Shown here piece by piece: positions 16,657 through 25,529 of a stretch of 51,795 nucleotides of DNA (position 1 is its first letter; every line of letters begins with the position of its first letter). A program made the translations under genes and the position numbers. Origin of the DNA: Synergistota bacterium. GTDB lineage: Bacteria; Synergistota; GBS-1. Location: contig JANXBX010000014.1 in NCBI GenBank assembly GCA_025060595.1, positions 1-51,795 of the forward strand, written 5' to 3'. Below the pieces are notes generated by a model. It worked only from the letters and a program-made list of their open reading frames with translations, was not told the DNA's origin and searched no databases.

Positions 16657-17706
16657 ATGAAGGGGACTTCCCTCAAGAAGGGTCTTTTCATTTTCCTTCT
16701 TATAACTTTTACTACTGCCTTTTTTGTGATTTTCTTTACGATAAGTAAAGAGACGATTAGTGCTCTCTTTAAGCTGAATAAGTTATCCCTTTTGTTGGCT
16801 TTCTCCTGTATATTTGCCTCTTGGACTTTTGAGTTTCTAAGGTTTAGAGAGCTTATACGTGCTGCAGGCTGGGATATAAGCTTTCTTGATGGTTTAGTGC
16901 TTGTATGGATAAACTATTTCGGCTGTGCTGTTACTCCTCTTCAAAGTGGTGGAGGGCCATTTCAGATATATGTCCTCTATAGGAAAAACGTTCCCATCGG
17001 TATAGGCTTTGCTGTTACTCTCATAAGAACCTTAATAACGCTTATAATACTTAGCTTTGCAGGTCCTATAATAATATTTGCTCATCCCGAAATGACTGAA
17101 AATGCCCTTTTAAAGGGAATGATGATATATGTTTCCGTTTTCCTTGTTGGCGTTTCTATTCTTATCTTTATAAGCCTGAAGAGGGTTGAGCTAATAAGGA
17201 AGATAGCGATGTGGGTGGTTCTTTTCCTTCATAGGTTAGGGCTTTTTAGAAAGGTTGGGCCTAGGTATGTGATAAGACGGATTAATAAGGAGATAGAGCT
17301 TTATAATGATAACTTTAGGGTTCTTATCGGGAAAGGTAAGAGGCATCTTGCATTAGCTATAGCTTATAGCTTCTTACAGCTTCTTGCTCACTTTCTTGCC
17401 CTTCCCTCAGTGATGTGGGGAATGGGTTTAAGCTTTGAATTGGATAAGGTTCTGATGATTCAAGCGGTTTTCTTATTTATACTCTATTTCGTTCCTACAC
17501 CTGGCGGGAGCGGTGTGGCAGAGGGTGGAGCTGCTATATTATTCCGTTACGTAATGCCTGCACATATGGCTGGCGTTATGGCTGTCTTGTGGAGGTTTTT
17601 CACGGATTATATACCTATAATACTTGGAGGTATAGTTACGCTTAAGATATTTGGCCTTAGAACCCTTGAAGAGGTGATGAAGCCTGGGGAGGAAGGGCTT
17701 CAATGA
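16657..17706 (+). CDS. UPF0104/YbhN (LPG synthase TM domain) family membrane protein
   Basis: 349 aa with about eight hydrophobic segments, the first at residues ~8-30. Family features include ITPLQSGGGPFQIY-like (here VTPLQSGGGPFQIY) and FVPTPGGSGVAEGGAAILF. The family includes the transmembrane part of MprF and proteins in glycan clusters proposed to flip or transfer lipids. The soluble catalytic domain of MprF is absent. As the last gene of the sugar cluster it may help export or modify a glycan intermediate, which is inference. Eight bases separate it from the GH88-like gene. Confidence 0.85.
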   Translation: MKGTSLKKGLFIFLLITFTTAFFVIFFTISKETISALFKLNKLSLLLAFSCIFASWTFEFLRFRELIRAAGWDISFLDGLVLVWINYFGCAVTPLQSGGGPFQIYVLYRKNVPIGIGFAVTLIRTLITLIILSFAGPIIIFAHPEMTENALLKGMMIYVSVFLVGVSILIFISLKRVELIRKIAMWVVLFLHRLGLFRKVGPRYVIRRINKEIELYNDNFRVLIGKGKRHLALAIAYSFLQLLAHFLALPSVMWGMGLSFELDKVLMIQAVFLFILYFVPTPGGSGVAEGGAAILFRYVMPAHMAGVMAVLWRFFTDYIPIILGGIVTLKIFGLRTLEEVMKPGEEGLQ

Positions 17707-17776
17707 AGCTAGTTATGAGATCTATTACTATCCTTTCCCTTTTAGTTTTCTTATTCTGAGGCTTTCTTTAAGAGGT

Positions 17777-18157
17777 TTGTTCTCCTCTTCTTTTTCCTCT
17801 TCTCCTTTAGGGAGTGTTTTACCTCGAGGTTGGCTTAAAAAGGTTCTCGAGGATTATCTTTCGGGTAAAGATAAGAGTCTCTCTTATCCTCTTGATTTTA
17901 CTGGGGTTTCATTGAAGCTCTTTCCTATATACTCCCTATTGTTGAAGATCCCACCTGGAAGGACTATATCTTATGGAGAGCTTGCTCGTCAAGCCTGTAC
18001 GTCTCCACGTGCTGTAGGTACAGCTATGAGACTTAATAGACATGTTCTTTTCATTCCCTGTCATAGGGTTGTTAAAAGTGATGGCAGTTTGGGAGGTTTT
18101 TCATGTGGTATTGAGGTTAAACGCTGGCTTATAGCGCATGAGCTTGACAAAATTTGA
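17777..18157 (+). CDS. ogt: Methylated-DNA--protein-cysteine methyltransferase (Ogt/MGMT), start uncertain
   Basis: The catalytic domain is intact: PPGRTISYGELARQA, SPRAVGTAMRLN, active-site PCHRV (Cys95 counted from TTG 17777) and GGFSCGIEVKRWL. It removes alkyl groups from O6-alkylguanine in DNA, transferring them to the cysteine. The N-terminus is odd. The frame stays open upstream to 17681 and encodes family-like residues (YYYPFPFSFLILRLSLRG), but has no ATG, GTG or TTG before 17777. A well-placed GGGGAGGAAGGG and ATG at 17703 sit in another frame that stops at ~17759. A one-base indel or sequencing error near 17703-17717 would join them. TTG 17777 itself has a poor ribosome binding site. 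Confidence 0.8.
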   Translation: MFSSSFSSSPLGSVLPRGWLKKVLEDYLSGKDKSLSYPLDFTGVSLKLFPIYSLLLKIPPGRTISYGELARQACTSPRAVGTAMRLNRHVLFIPCHRVVKSDGSLGGFSCGIEVKRWLIAHELDKI

Positions 18158-18172
18158 CTTTCGTGCTAATTT
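18144..18172 (+). promoter_or_regulatory. Probable heat-shock operon promoter
   Basis: TTGACA (18144-18149), a 17-nt spacer and TAATTT (18167-18172). The -35 is perfect and the -10 weak. The predicted start lies just before the CIRCE element, the usual position for HrcA control. It overlaps the end of the methyltransferase gene. Confidence 0.55.
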
Positions 18173-18184
18173 TTATGATTGCTA

Positions 18185-18211
18185 TTAGCACTCTAAGTGT
18201 TGGAGTGCTAA
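18185..18211 (+). promoter_or_regulatory. CIRCE operator (HrcA binding site), hrcA operon
   Basis: A perfect match to the consensus: TTAGCACTC (18185-18193), nine bases, GAGTGCTAA (18203-18211). HrcA binds here to repress hrcA-grpE-dnaK-dnaJ until heat stress. Confidence 0.98.
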
Positions 18212-18225
18212 AGAGGGTGGGGGAG

Positions 18226-19236
18226 ATGTTGACTGAAAGACAAAAGAAGATACTTATTGCGCTTGTTAAGGATTATATAGAGAGTGCGGAGCCGGTAGGG
18301 TCGAGGACTCTGTCGAAGAAGTACTTTCCTACGTTAAGTCCCGCTACGATTAGAAATGAGATAGCGGATCTTGAGGAGATGGGATTTTTCTATCAGCCTC
18401 ACACTTCTGCTGGTAGGGTGCCTACTAACAGAGCTTATAGATATTATGTCAATGCCATATTAAGTGGAGAGGAAGAGCTTTCTATAGATGAGCATCTTTT
18501 TATGGATTTCGTTAACAAGACTAAAGAAGAGGTAGAGTTGCTTTTAAGGAGAATTGGTAAGCTTCTATCAAAGGCTACAGATTACTTAAGCGTTGTAGTT
18601 GCCTTAAGGTCGAGGGAAAGCACTATAAGGAAGATCGAACTTGTGAGACTGGATTCTATGCATGCTATGATGATAATAGTGACAGAGGGAGGCTGGGTTC
18701 ACCATAAGGTTATATCTCTCCAGGAGAATATAAGTGCTGAGGAGCTTGAAGAGCTTGGGAGATATATAAATGAAAAGCTAAGTGGTAGAACATTGGGTAG
18801 TCTTAATGAAGCGCTTTTGAGGGAAATTATTAAGAGGCTTGAGGAATACAGAACTATTTGCGTTGAAACTGTTCAAGCTCTTAGAGAGATTAAAGAAAAG
18901 ATCGAGAGTAAGGTTTATCTGGAGGGTAGAACCAATATACTTAAGCTTCCTGAATTTAAAGATGTAGAGAAGATGAGGATAATTCTTGAGGTCTTAGAAG
19001 AAGAAGATTTTATGGCTAAAATGCTTACCGAGCTTTCTAGAGAGAAGAATATAAGCGTAATAATAGGGGAAGAAAACCCGGTAGAAAAGATGAGGGATTG
19101 TAGCTTGGTTACGGCTAGCTATAATTTGGGCGGTAAGATAATGGGAGTTTTAGGTATAATTGGTCCCACTCGTATGGATTACAAGAAAGTTATATCTATT
19201 ATGAAGGCTATGACTCAGGTTTTCGAATCAAGTTAA
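18226..19236 (+). CDS. hrcA: Heat-inducible transcription repressor HrcA
   Basis: About 336 aa from ATG 18226, close to the usual HrcA length. The N-terminal winged-helix domain is classical (LTERQKKILIALVKDYIES, VGSRTLSKKY, LSPATIRNEIADLEEMGF, HTSAGRVPT), followed by the dimerisation and inserted domains. The open frame extends upstream to 18154 but would run through the promoter and CIRCE, so that start is rejected. AGAGGG lies nine bases before ATG 18226. It heads the chaperone operon and autoregulates through the adjacent CIRCE. Confidence 0.97.
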   Translation: MLTERQKKILIALVKDYIESAEPVGSRTLSKKYFPTLSPATIRNEIADLEEMGFFYQPHTSAGRVPTNRAYRYYVNAILSGEEELSIDEHLFMDFVNKTKEEVELLLRRIGKLLSKATDYLSVVVALRSRESTIRKIELVRLDSMHAMMIIVTEGGWVHHKVISLQENISAEELEELGRYINEKLSGRTLGSLNEALLREIIKRLEEYRTICVETVQALREIKEKIESKVYLEGRTNILKLPEFKDVEKMRIILEVLEEEDFMAKMLTELSREKNISVIIGEENPVEKMRDCSLVTASYNLGGKIMGVLGIIGPTRMDYKKVISIMKAMTQVFESS

Positions 19237-19257
19237 GGAGGGGGTCTTAGTTAAAAA

Positions 19258-19785
19258 ATGAAATCTCTTCGTAAAAGACCGAGTAAAAAAGAATATAAAA
19301 AGCTTCTAGAGAGGATTAAAGAAGCAGAAGAGGAAAAGCTTGAGTTAAGGAAGCTTATAGATAGCTATAGGAATATGTTAGCAAAGATGCAGATAGATTT
19401 TGATAGTTTTAGAAAGCGTGTTGAAAGGGATAAGGAGATCGAGCGTGCTATGGCTTCCGAAAGAATAATAAGGGAGATTCTTCCTGTGCTTGATAACCTT
19501 GAGCATGCTGCTAATGCTAGCCTTGATTCTAATGGTAACGCTAGCATAGCTAATGGTATAAAGATGATCTTAAGACAGCTTTTAAACGTCCTTGCTAAAG
19601 AAGGGCTTGAGGTTGTACCTACTGTGGGAAGCGAGTTTGATCCCTCTATTCATGAAGCGGTTGAAGTTATTCCTATTGACAGTGATGAAGAGGATGGAAA
19701 AGTGATTTTGGAGGTTAGAAAAGGATACACTTTGGGTGGCAGGGTTATAAGGCCTGCCTTAGTAAAAGTTGGGAAAAAGGGGTGA
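19258..19785 (+). CDS. grpE: Nucleotide exchange factor GrpE
   Basis: 175 aa. A long N-terminal coiled coil (KKLLERIKEAEEEKLELRKLI) precedes the GrpE signature IDFDSFRKRVERDKE. The C-terminal beta domain (VGSEFDPSIHEAVE, GYTLGGRVIRPALVKV) completes the protein. It releases ADP from DnaK. It lies between hrcA and dnaK, with GGAGGGGG about 13 nt upstream, slightly far from the ATG. Confidence 0.97.
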   Translation: MKSLRKRPSKKEYKKLLERIKEAEEEKLELRKLIDSYRNMLAKMQIDFDSFRKRVERDKEIERAMASERIIREILPVLDNLEHAANASLDSNGNASIANGIKMILRQLLNVLAKEGLEVVPTVGSEFDPSIHEAVEVIPIDSDEEDGKVILEVRKGYTLGGRVIRPALVKVGKKG

Positions 19786-19791
19786 TGGGGA

Positions 19792-21624
19792 ATGGTAAGC
19801 AAAGAAAAAGTTGTTGGAATTGACCTTGGAACTACTAACTCAGTTATAGCTGTAGTCGAGGGCGGTCAGCCCATAGTTATACCTAATGCAGAAGGGAGTA
19901 GGTTAACCCCTTCAGTTGTTGCCTTTACAAAAGATGGGCAACGACTTGTGGGGCAGCTTGCTAAAAGGCAAGCTATAGTTAATCCTGAAAGGACAATAGT
20001 TTCCATAAAGCGTAAAATGGGGACAGACTATAAGGTGGTCATCGACGGAAAAGCCTATACTCCACAGGAGATCTCAGCTATGATACTTCAGAAGCTTAAG
20101 CAGGATGCGGAAGCTTACCTTGGTGTTCCCATTAGAAAGGCGGTCATAACTGTTCCTGCCTACTTCACTGATGCTCAGAGACAAGCTACAAAAGATGCAG
20201 GCGTTATAGCTGGTCTTGAGGTTTTAAGAATAATAAACGAGCCGACAGCCTCTGCTTTAGCCTATGGTCTTGACAAGCAAGGGGAACAGACGATACTCGT
20301 TTTCGACCTAGGTGGTGGTACCTTTGATGTATCCATACTTGAGGTTGGGGATGGGGTGTTCGAGGTTAAAGCTACATGTGGGGATAACCATCTTGGTGGA
20401 GATGACTGGGATCAAAAGATAATTGACTGGCTTGTTAGCGAATTTAGAAGGGAAACCGGTATAGACCTTAGAAATGATAGAATGGCTATGCAGAGGTTAA
20501 AGGAAGCTGCTGAAAAGGCTAAGATCGAGCTTTCCTCTATGGTGGAAACCATAATAAGCTTACCTTTTATTTCAGCTGACCATACTGGACCGAAGCACCT
20601 TGAAAGAACTTTAACAAGGGCAAAATTCGAGGAAATGACGCATGATCTCGTTGAGAGGCTTGTTGGCCCCACTTTGAGGGCCTTAGAGGACGCGAAGCTT
20701 TCTCCTTCTGATATAAGTAAGGTTCTTTTGGTTGGTGGTTCTACGAGGATGCCTATGGTTCAGAGAAAGGTTAAGGAGCTTTTGGGTAAGGATCCTTCTA
20801 AGGAGATTAACCCTGATGAGTGTGTTGCTATAGGTGCTGCGATACAGGCTGCCATACTTGCTGGGGAAGTTAGAGATGTCGTCTTGGTGGATGTAACTCC
20901 GTTGTCGCTCGGTATAGAGACCTTAGGTGGAGTTTTCACTAAGATAATAGAGAGGAATACTCCCATACCTGTTTCTAAAAGTCAGATCTTTACTACGGCT
21001 GTCGATAATCAGACTTCTGTTGAGATACATGTTCTTCAAGGAGAGCGTCCAATGGCTGCTGATAATGTCACCCTAGGTAGGTTTATTTTAAGTGGCATAC
21101 CTCCTGCACCAAGAGGTGTTCCACAGATTGAAGTAACCTTTAACATCGACGTTAACGGTATACTTCAGGTTTCTGCAAAAGATCTTGCTACAGGGAAGCA
21201 ACAGGCGATAACCATAAAGTCTACCAGGCTTTCTGAAGCTGAGATAGAGAGGATGAGGAAAGAGGCCGATCTTTACGCTGAGGAGGATAGAAAGAAGAAG
21301 GAGCTCGCCGAGGCCCGAAATCAGGCGGATAGTCTTATTTATTCCACGGAGAGGACCATGCGCGATTTCCAAGATAAAATCACAAGTGCTGAAAAAGAGG
21401 AACTTAATAAGGCAATAGAGGAGCTTCGTTCTAAGATGAGCGGTAACGATATAAATGCTATAAAGAAGGCTACAGAGGAGCTAACTAATAAGCTTCATAA
21501 GGTTACTTCAAGGCTTTACGCTAGTGGTGCCCAAGCTCATGGTTCTCAGGGATCTCCTGGAGCCGGAAGCTCAGGTAGCACTATGGATGCTAACTTCAGG
21601 GAGGCAAGTGGTGGTAGTAAGTAA
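19792..21624 (+). CDS. dnaK: Chaperone DnaK (Hsp70)
   Basis: 610 aa. The nucleotide-binding domain starts [17 protein letters not shown] and contains [19 protein letters not shown] and [14 protein letters not shown]. The substrate-binding domain ([22 protein letters not shown]) and helical lid follow, ending in a Gly/Ser-rich tail without the EEVD-like proteobacterial ending. The early N lobe ([20 protein letters not shown]) lacks the ~24-residue insertion found in Proteobacteria, as in Firmicutes, Thermotogae and several other phyla. It partners GrpE and DnaJ encoded on either side. Confidence 0.99.
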   Translation: MVSKEKVVGIDLGTTNSVIAVVEGGQPIVIPNAEGSRLTPSVVAFTKDGQRLVGQLAKRQAIVNPERTIVSIKRKMGTDYKVVIDGKAYTPQEISAMILQKLKQDAEAYLGVPIRKAVITVPAYFTDAQRQATKDAGVIAGLEVLRIINEPTASALAYGLDKQGEQTILVFDLGGGTFDVSILEVGDGVFEVKATCGDNHLGGDDWDQKIIDWLVSEFRRETGIDLRNDRMAMQRLKEAAEKAKIELSSMVETIISLPFISADHTGPKHLERTLTRAKFEEMTHDLVERLVGPTLRALEDAKLSPSDISKVLLVGGSTRMPMVQRKVKELLGKDPSKEINPDECVAIGAAIQAAILAGEVRDVVLVDVTPLSLGIETLGGVFTKIIERNTPIPVSKSQIFTTAVDNQTSVEIHVLQGERPMAADNVTLGRFILSGIPPAPRGVPQIEVTFNIDVNGILQVSAKDLATGKQQAITIKSTRLSEAEIERMRKEADLYAEEDRKKKELAEARNQADSLIYSTERTMRDFQDKITSAEKEELNKAIEELRSKMSGNDINAIKKATEELTNKLHKVTSRLYASGAQAHGSQGSPGAGSSGSTMDANFREASGGSK

Positions 21625-22763
21625 TGAGGGATTATTACGAGATATTGGGTGTTCCTCGAAATGCATCGCAAGAGGAGATAAAAAAGGCCTATAGGAGGTT
21701 AGTTAGGCAGTATCATCCGGATTTGAATAAAGATAATCCGGAGGCGGAGAAGAAATTTAAGGAGATAAATGAAGCTTATGAGGTTTTAAGTGATCCAGAG
21801 AAAAGGGCTAAATATGACCAGTATGGTAGGGTTGATGGAGACTTTAGGCCGCCTCCGGGTGGTGGCTTTGATTTCGATTTTGGTAGAGGTTTTGATTTTG
21901 GCTTTGATCCGTTTGAAGATATATTTGAAAGGTTCTTTGGAGGGAGTTTTAGGAGAAGGGCTGAAGATCTGGGTCCTAAAAGAGGAGCAGATCTTGAAAT
22001 GCCTCTCGAAATTACCTTAGAGGAGGCCTTTAGGGGAGGGGAAAAGGAGATAAGTGTTCCAAGGTGGAAGGTGTGTTCTGCATGCGGAGGAACAGGAGCT
22101 GCACCGGGTACCTCCCCAAGAGGTTGCCCCTATTGTCGTGGTACAGGTAGAGTAGAGGAGCGACGCTCAAGTATATTTGGTGAGTTTATAAGTGTTAGAA
22201 CATGCTCTAATTGTGGTGGTAAAGGTACTATTATAGATAAAGTTTGCTCTAGCTGTAATGGTAGCGGTAGGATAAGGGAATGGAGAAAAATAATAGTGAA
22301 TATACCAAGAGGTGTAGAAACTGGAACCCGCTTGAGAATAGCTGGAGAAGGAGAACTGGGAGAAAGAGGAGGACCTCCAGGTGACCTCTTTTTGGTTATA
22401 GATGTTAAGCCTCATCCTCAGTTTGAGAGGAGAGGGCGTGATCTTTACTATAAGCTTAAGCTTTCTTTCCCTGAGCTTGCTCTCGGAGCAGTTGTAGAGA
22501 TTCCTACCATAGATGGAGATAAGGTCGAGCTTAAGGTGCCACCAGGAACGCAGGTAGGAGAAACCTTTAAGATTCCAAAGAGGGGTATGCCTAATATTGA
22601 TGGTAAAGGTAGAGGGAATATGTTTGTTGAAGTAGGTATGGAGGTACCTTCTAAGCTTACCGAAAGGCAGAAAGACTTGCTCCGTGAGTTTGCTAAAGAG
22701 AGCGGGATAAAAATAGAGGAAAACATGGGATTCTTTCAGAGGTTTAAGAAGGGGTTTGGTTAA
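21624..22763 (+). CDS. dnaJ: Chaperone DnaJ (Hsp40)
   Basis: 379 aa. The J domain ([20 protein letters not shown]) has the HPD tripeptide in YHPDLNKD, followed by a Gly/Phe-rich linker. Four zinc-binding repeats follow ([32 protein letters not shown]), then the C-terminal substrate-binding domains. The ATG shares one base with the dnaK stop (TAATG), so translation is coupled. Confidence 0.99.
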   Translation: MRDYYEILGVPRNASQEEIKKAYRRLVRQYHPDLNKDNPEAEKKFKEINEAYEVLSDPEKRAKYDQYGRVDGDFRPPPGGGFDFDFGRGFDFGFDPFEDIFERFFGGSFRRRAEDLGPKRGADLEMPLEITLEEAFRGGEKEISVPRWKVCSACGGTGAAPGTSPRGCPYCRGTGRVEERRSSIFGEFISVRTCSNCGGKGTIIDKVCSSCNGSGRIREWRKIIVNIPRGVETGTRLRIAGEGELGERGGPPGDLFLVIDVKPHPQFERRGRDLYYKLKLSFPELALGAVVEIPTIDGDKVELKVPPGTQVGETFKIPKRGMPNIDGKGRGNMFVEVGMEVPSKLTERQKDLLREFAKESGIKIEENMGFFQRFKKGFG

Positions 22764-23563
22764 TGAGATGGTATTATCTTGATGTTTACGGTGAAAGCGA
22801 AAATGAGCTTTTCGAAAAAGTGGCATCGATGGGTTTAGAAGGGGTGGGCTTCCCATGTGAAGGGAAAGCCCACCTTAGAGTTTATTTTTACTCTTCTGGG
22901 GAAAGAGATAGGGTAGCAGAGCTACTAAAAAGCTCTTTTCAAGTTGAGTTTGGTGAGGAGGATGACAAAGATTGGGTTCGTCAGGTAGAAGAGGGTTATG
23001 AGCCAGTTAGAGCTGGAAGGTTTGTAGTGGTCCCCTCAAGTTTAACTCCTATAGTGATAAAGCCTGGCATGGCTTTTGGAACAGGGTATCACTCTTCTAC
23101 AAGGATAGCGCTTAAGCTTATAGATAATGAAGTAGATAAGGTTGAGGGATTGTCTGTGGATATAGGTTGTGGAAGCGGTATACTTACTATAGCCCTTTAT
23201 AAAAAGGGAATTAAGCCTATATTGGCCATAGATAATGATCTGCTGGCTTTGAGAGAAACAAGGGAAAACTTGAAAAGAAATGGGATAGAGGATGGTGTTC
23301 TTATCGTAGGTGGAGACATATTAAGCTTCGTTAGGGAGAATGTCAAGTTTAGCTTAGTTGTTGCGAATCTGGTTATGCCACTTTTTGAAGTTTGTCTAGG
23401 TGAAATAACTCAGTATATCGAAAAGGGAGGGCTTTTCATAGCTTCAGGGGTTTCTATCGCGGAGAAGGCCCCTTTCTTGAAGCTTCTTGAGCATTATTCT
23501 TTTAAGATAAAGGCCTTATTGGAGGAGGATGGGTGGATTGGAGCGGCGGCGGTTTTTTGCTGA
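22763..23563 (+). CDS. prmA: Ribosomal protein L11 methyltransferase
   Basis: 266 aa. The PrmA signature KPGMAFGTGYHSSTRIALKL is followed by the SAM-binding motif VDIGCGSGILTIAL, an acidic AIDNDLLAL and VVANLVMPL, corresponding to the NxxL motif of the family. It methylates ribosomal protein L11 and commonly follows dnaJ in such operons. The ATG overlaps the dnaJ stop by one base. Confidence 0.93.
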   Translation: MRWYYLDVYGESENELFEKVASMGLEGVGFPCEGKAHLRVYFYSSGERDRVAELLKSSFQVEFGEEDDKDWVRQVEEGYEPVRAGRFVVVPSSLTPIVIKPGMAFGTGYHSSTRIALKLIDNEVDKVEGLSVDIGCGSGILTIALYKKGIKPILAIDNDLLALRETRENLKRNGIEDGVLIVGGDILSFVRENVKFSLVVANLVMPLFEVCLGEITQYIEKGGLFIASGVSIAEKAPFLKLLEHYSFKIKALLEEDGWIGAAAVFC

Positions 23564-24251
23564 CTTAAAGGAGAATTTTGCTATAGTTAAGGGAGAAGAG
23601 GCATACCATCTTTCGGTTGTACTGAGGCTTAAAAGGGGGGATGAGGTTGAACTTTTAACCTCTCAGGGTATATGGATAGGGAAGGTAGAAGAGATTTCAA
23701 GAGATGAAGTTAAGGTTTCACTGATTAGCAGGAAGGAGATAGAGCCTCTACCTTTTGAGGCGATCCTCTTTCAAGGGGTAACAAAAGGAAAAAGGATAGA
23801 TTGGCTTCTTCAGAAGGCTGCAGAGCTCGGTTGTAAGGCTTTTTATCCGATGATAACCAGGTATACAGTTGTTAATGATGTGGGAGACGAGAAGCTTAAA
23901 AGGTGGAGAAAGATATCCCAGGAAGTCTCTAAGCAGTGCGGAAGGCCCGATGTTATGGAGGTTAAGGAGCCTATAAGCTTTGATGACGCTATAAAGTTGT
24001 CTGGAGAAATAGGAGGATTAAAAATAGCTCCCTGTTTAAGGGGAGAGCCTGTCCCCTTAAGAGAGATTCTCTTGAAGGAAAGAAATAAAAGGATTTTATT
24101 TTTCATAGGACCAGAAGGTGGTTTTTCTCCTCAAGAGGTACTCTCCTTAATGTCCTCTGGATTTAAGACTGTTACCTTAGGTCCTTATATATTAAAGAGT
24201 GAAACTGCTTCTTTAATGGTGTTAAGTACCCTTTTAGCCTTATGGGGTTAA
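23538..24251 (+). CDS. rsmE: 16S rRNA (uracil(1498)-N(3))-methyltransferase
   Basis: About 237 aa. The N-terminal PUA-like domain (RRRFFADLKEN...EAYHLSVVLRLKRGDEVEL) is followed by a SPOUT methyltransferase domain with the C-terminal knot: FFIGPEGGFSPQEV and LGPYILKSETASL. It methylates U1498 of 16S rRNA. TTG 23538 is preferred, nine bases after GGAGGAGG; ATG 23529 abuts that site. It overlaps the 3' end of prmA. Confidence 0.93.
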   Translation: MERRRFFADLKENFAIVKGEEAYHLSVVLRLKRGDEVELLTSQGIWIGKVEEISRDEVKVSLISRKEIEPLPFEAILFQGVTKGKRIDWLLQKAAELGCKAFYPMITRYTVVNDVGDEKLKRWRKISQEVSKQCGRPDVMEVKEPISFDDAIKLSGEIGGLKIAPCLRGEPVPLREILLKERNKRILFFIGPEGGFSPQEVLSLMSSGFKTVTLGPYILKSETASLMVLSTLLALWG

Positions 24252-24252
24252 T

Positions 24253-25464
24253 ATGAAAGCGTATCTATTCTATTTGGGATGTAGGGTAAACCAAGCTGAG
24301 ATAGAGGGAATAGCATCAAAATTAAAAGAAAAAGGTTATGAGGTGGTTTCCTCTCCAGAAGAGGCCGACCTCATAGTAGTTAATACTTGTGCTGTCACTA
24401 AGGAGGCTGAAAGAAAAAGTAGACAGTGTATAAGGAAATTAAGGAGGCTTAATCCTAAGGCTGAGATAGTTGTTACCGGTTGCTATGTTGAACTTGTTGG
24501 GGATAAAGTATTAGAGCTTGGAGCAGATCGAACCTTTAACAATGAGGAAAAATATAAGGTCATTGAAGGGAATGATAAAGGCAGATTTTTCTCCATATCT
24601 CAAGGCCTATTCTATCACTCAAGGCCGTTTGTAAAAGTTCAGGATGGTTGTGATGCTAACTGTAGCTATTGCCTAATAAGGGCTCTTAGAGGGAGAAGCG
24701 TTTCTCGTCCTATTGAGGAAGTGATTTACGAAGTTAAAGGGCTTATCTCCCTAGGCTATGATGAGGTGACCATAGTCGGAGTTCATCTTGGTAGTTACGG
24801 TAGGGATATAGGAAGCAGTTTGAGAGAGCTCCTTGAAAGACTTCTTTCTCTTAATGGTTTAAAGCTTCTTAGGCTTGGTTCCGTTGAGCCTTTCGATTTG
24901 GGAGATGATTTTTTAGAGCTTTATAAAAGGTTTGATAACCTTGCTCCTCATCTTCATCTTCCTCTTCAAAGCGGTAGTAATAGGGTACTTTCTCTCATGA
25001 GAAGACCTTATACTCTTGAAAGGTATCTTGAGCTTGTCTTTAAACTTAGAGAAATAAGGGATGACTTTAATGTTACCACAGATATAATGATAGGTTTTCC
25101 TACGGAGACTGATGAGGATTTTCTAATGACCTTAAAAGCTATTGAAGAGGCTAATTTTGGTAGAGTTCACATATTTACTTACTCTCCAAGGCCTGGAACG
25201 GATGCTTTTAATCTACCAAGTCTTCCAAGTAAGATTGTAGAGGAGAGATTAAATGCTGTTAAAGAAAAAGCTTTGGAAAGCGCTCTTAAGTTTAATCAGC
25301 GATTTCTTGGAAAGGTCTTGGAGGCCTTTGCCTTGGAAGATGGAAGCGCCCTTTTACCTCATTATGTTGAGCTTTCTATTGTGGGGGAACCTCCTAAAGG
25401 GCGCTGGATTAAAGCCTTCATTGAGAAGGCAACCTCCTTCGGCCTTTATGGTAGGGTTTTATGA
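24253..25464 (+). CDS. mtaB: tRNA (N(6)-L-threonylcarbamoyladenosine(37)-C(2))-methylthiotransferase
   Basis: 403 aa. The N-terminal methylthiotransferase domain has three cysteines for an auxiliary 4Fe-4S cluster (YLGCRVNQ, VNTCAVT, VTGCYVE). The radical SAM motif CDANCSYC is near residues 132-139 and is followed by LPLQSGSNRVLSLMRR and DIMIGFPTET. The C-terminal TRAM region is short. It makes ms2t6A37 in tRNAs; tsaD at 31393, needed to make the t6A substrate, is nearby. YLGCRVNQ favours MtaB over MiaB or RimO. It is the last gene of the hrcA run. Confidence 0.93.
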   Translation: MKAYLFYLGCRVNQAEIEGIASKLKEKGYEVVSSPEEADLIVVNTCAVTKEAERKSRQCIRKLRRLNPKAEIVVTGCYVELVGDKVLELGADRTFNNEEKYKVIEGNDKGRFFSISQGLFYHSRPFVKVQDGCDANCSYCLIRALRGRSVSRPIEEVIYEVKGLISLGYDEVTIVGVHLGSYGRDIGSSLRELLERLLSLNGLKLLRLGSVEPFDLGDDFLELYKRFDNLAPHLHLPLQSGSNRVLSLMRRPYTLERYLELVFKLREIRDDFNVTTDIMIGFPTETDEDFLMTLKAIEEANFGRVHIFTYSPRPGTDAFNLPSLPSKIVEERLNAVKEKALESALKFNQRFLGKVLEAFALEDGSALLPHYVELSIVGEPPKGRWIKAFIEKATSFGLYGRVL

Positions 25465-25529
25465 GATTTTGTGCTAAAATAGCTTTAGTTAAGCTTGATT
25501 AAGAGGGGTTGTTGGGGAGGGAACTTCTG

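Noticed and set aside
18154..18225. Upstream extension of the hrcA reading frame
   Set aside because: It would make the promoter region and the CIRCE operator coding; the family N-terminus starts at ATG 18226.
22167..22856. 229-codon antisense frame across dnaJ and prmA
   Set aside because: Both plus-strand genes are unmistakable, and the antisense product is low in recognisable features.
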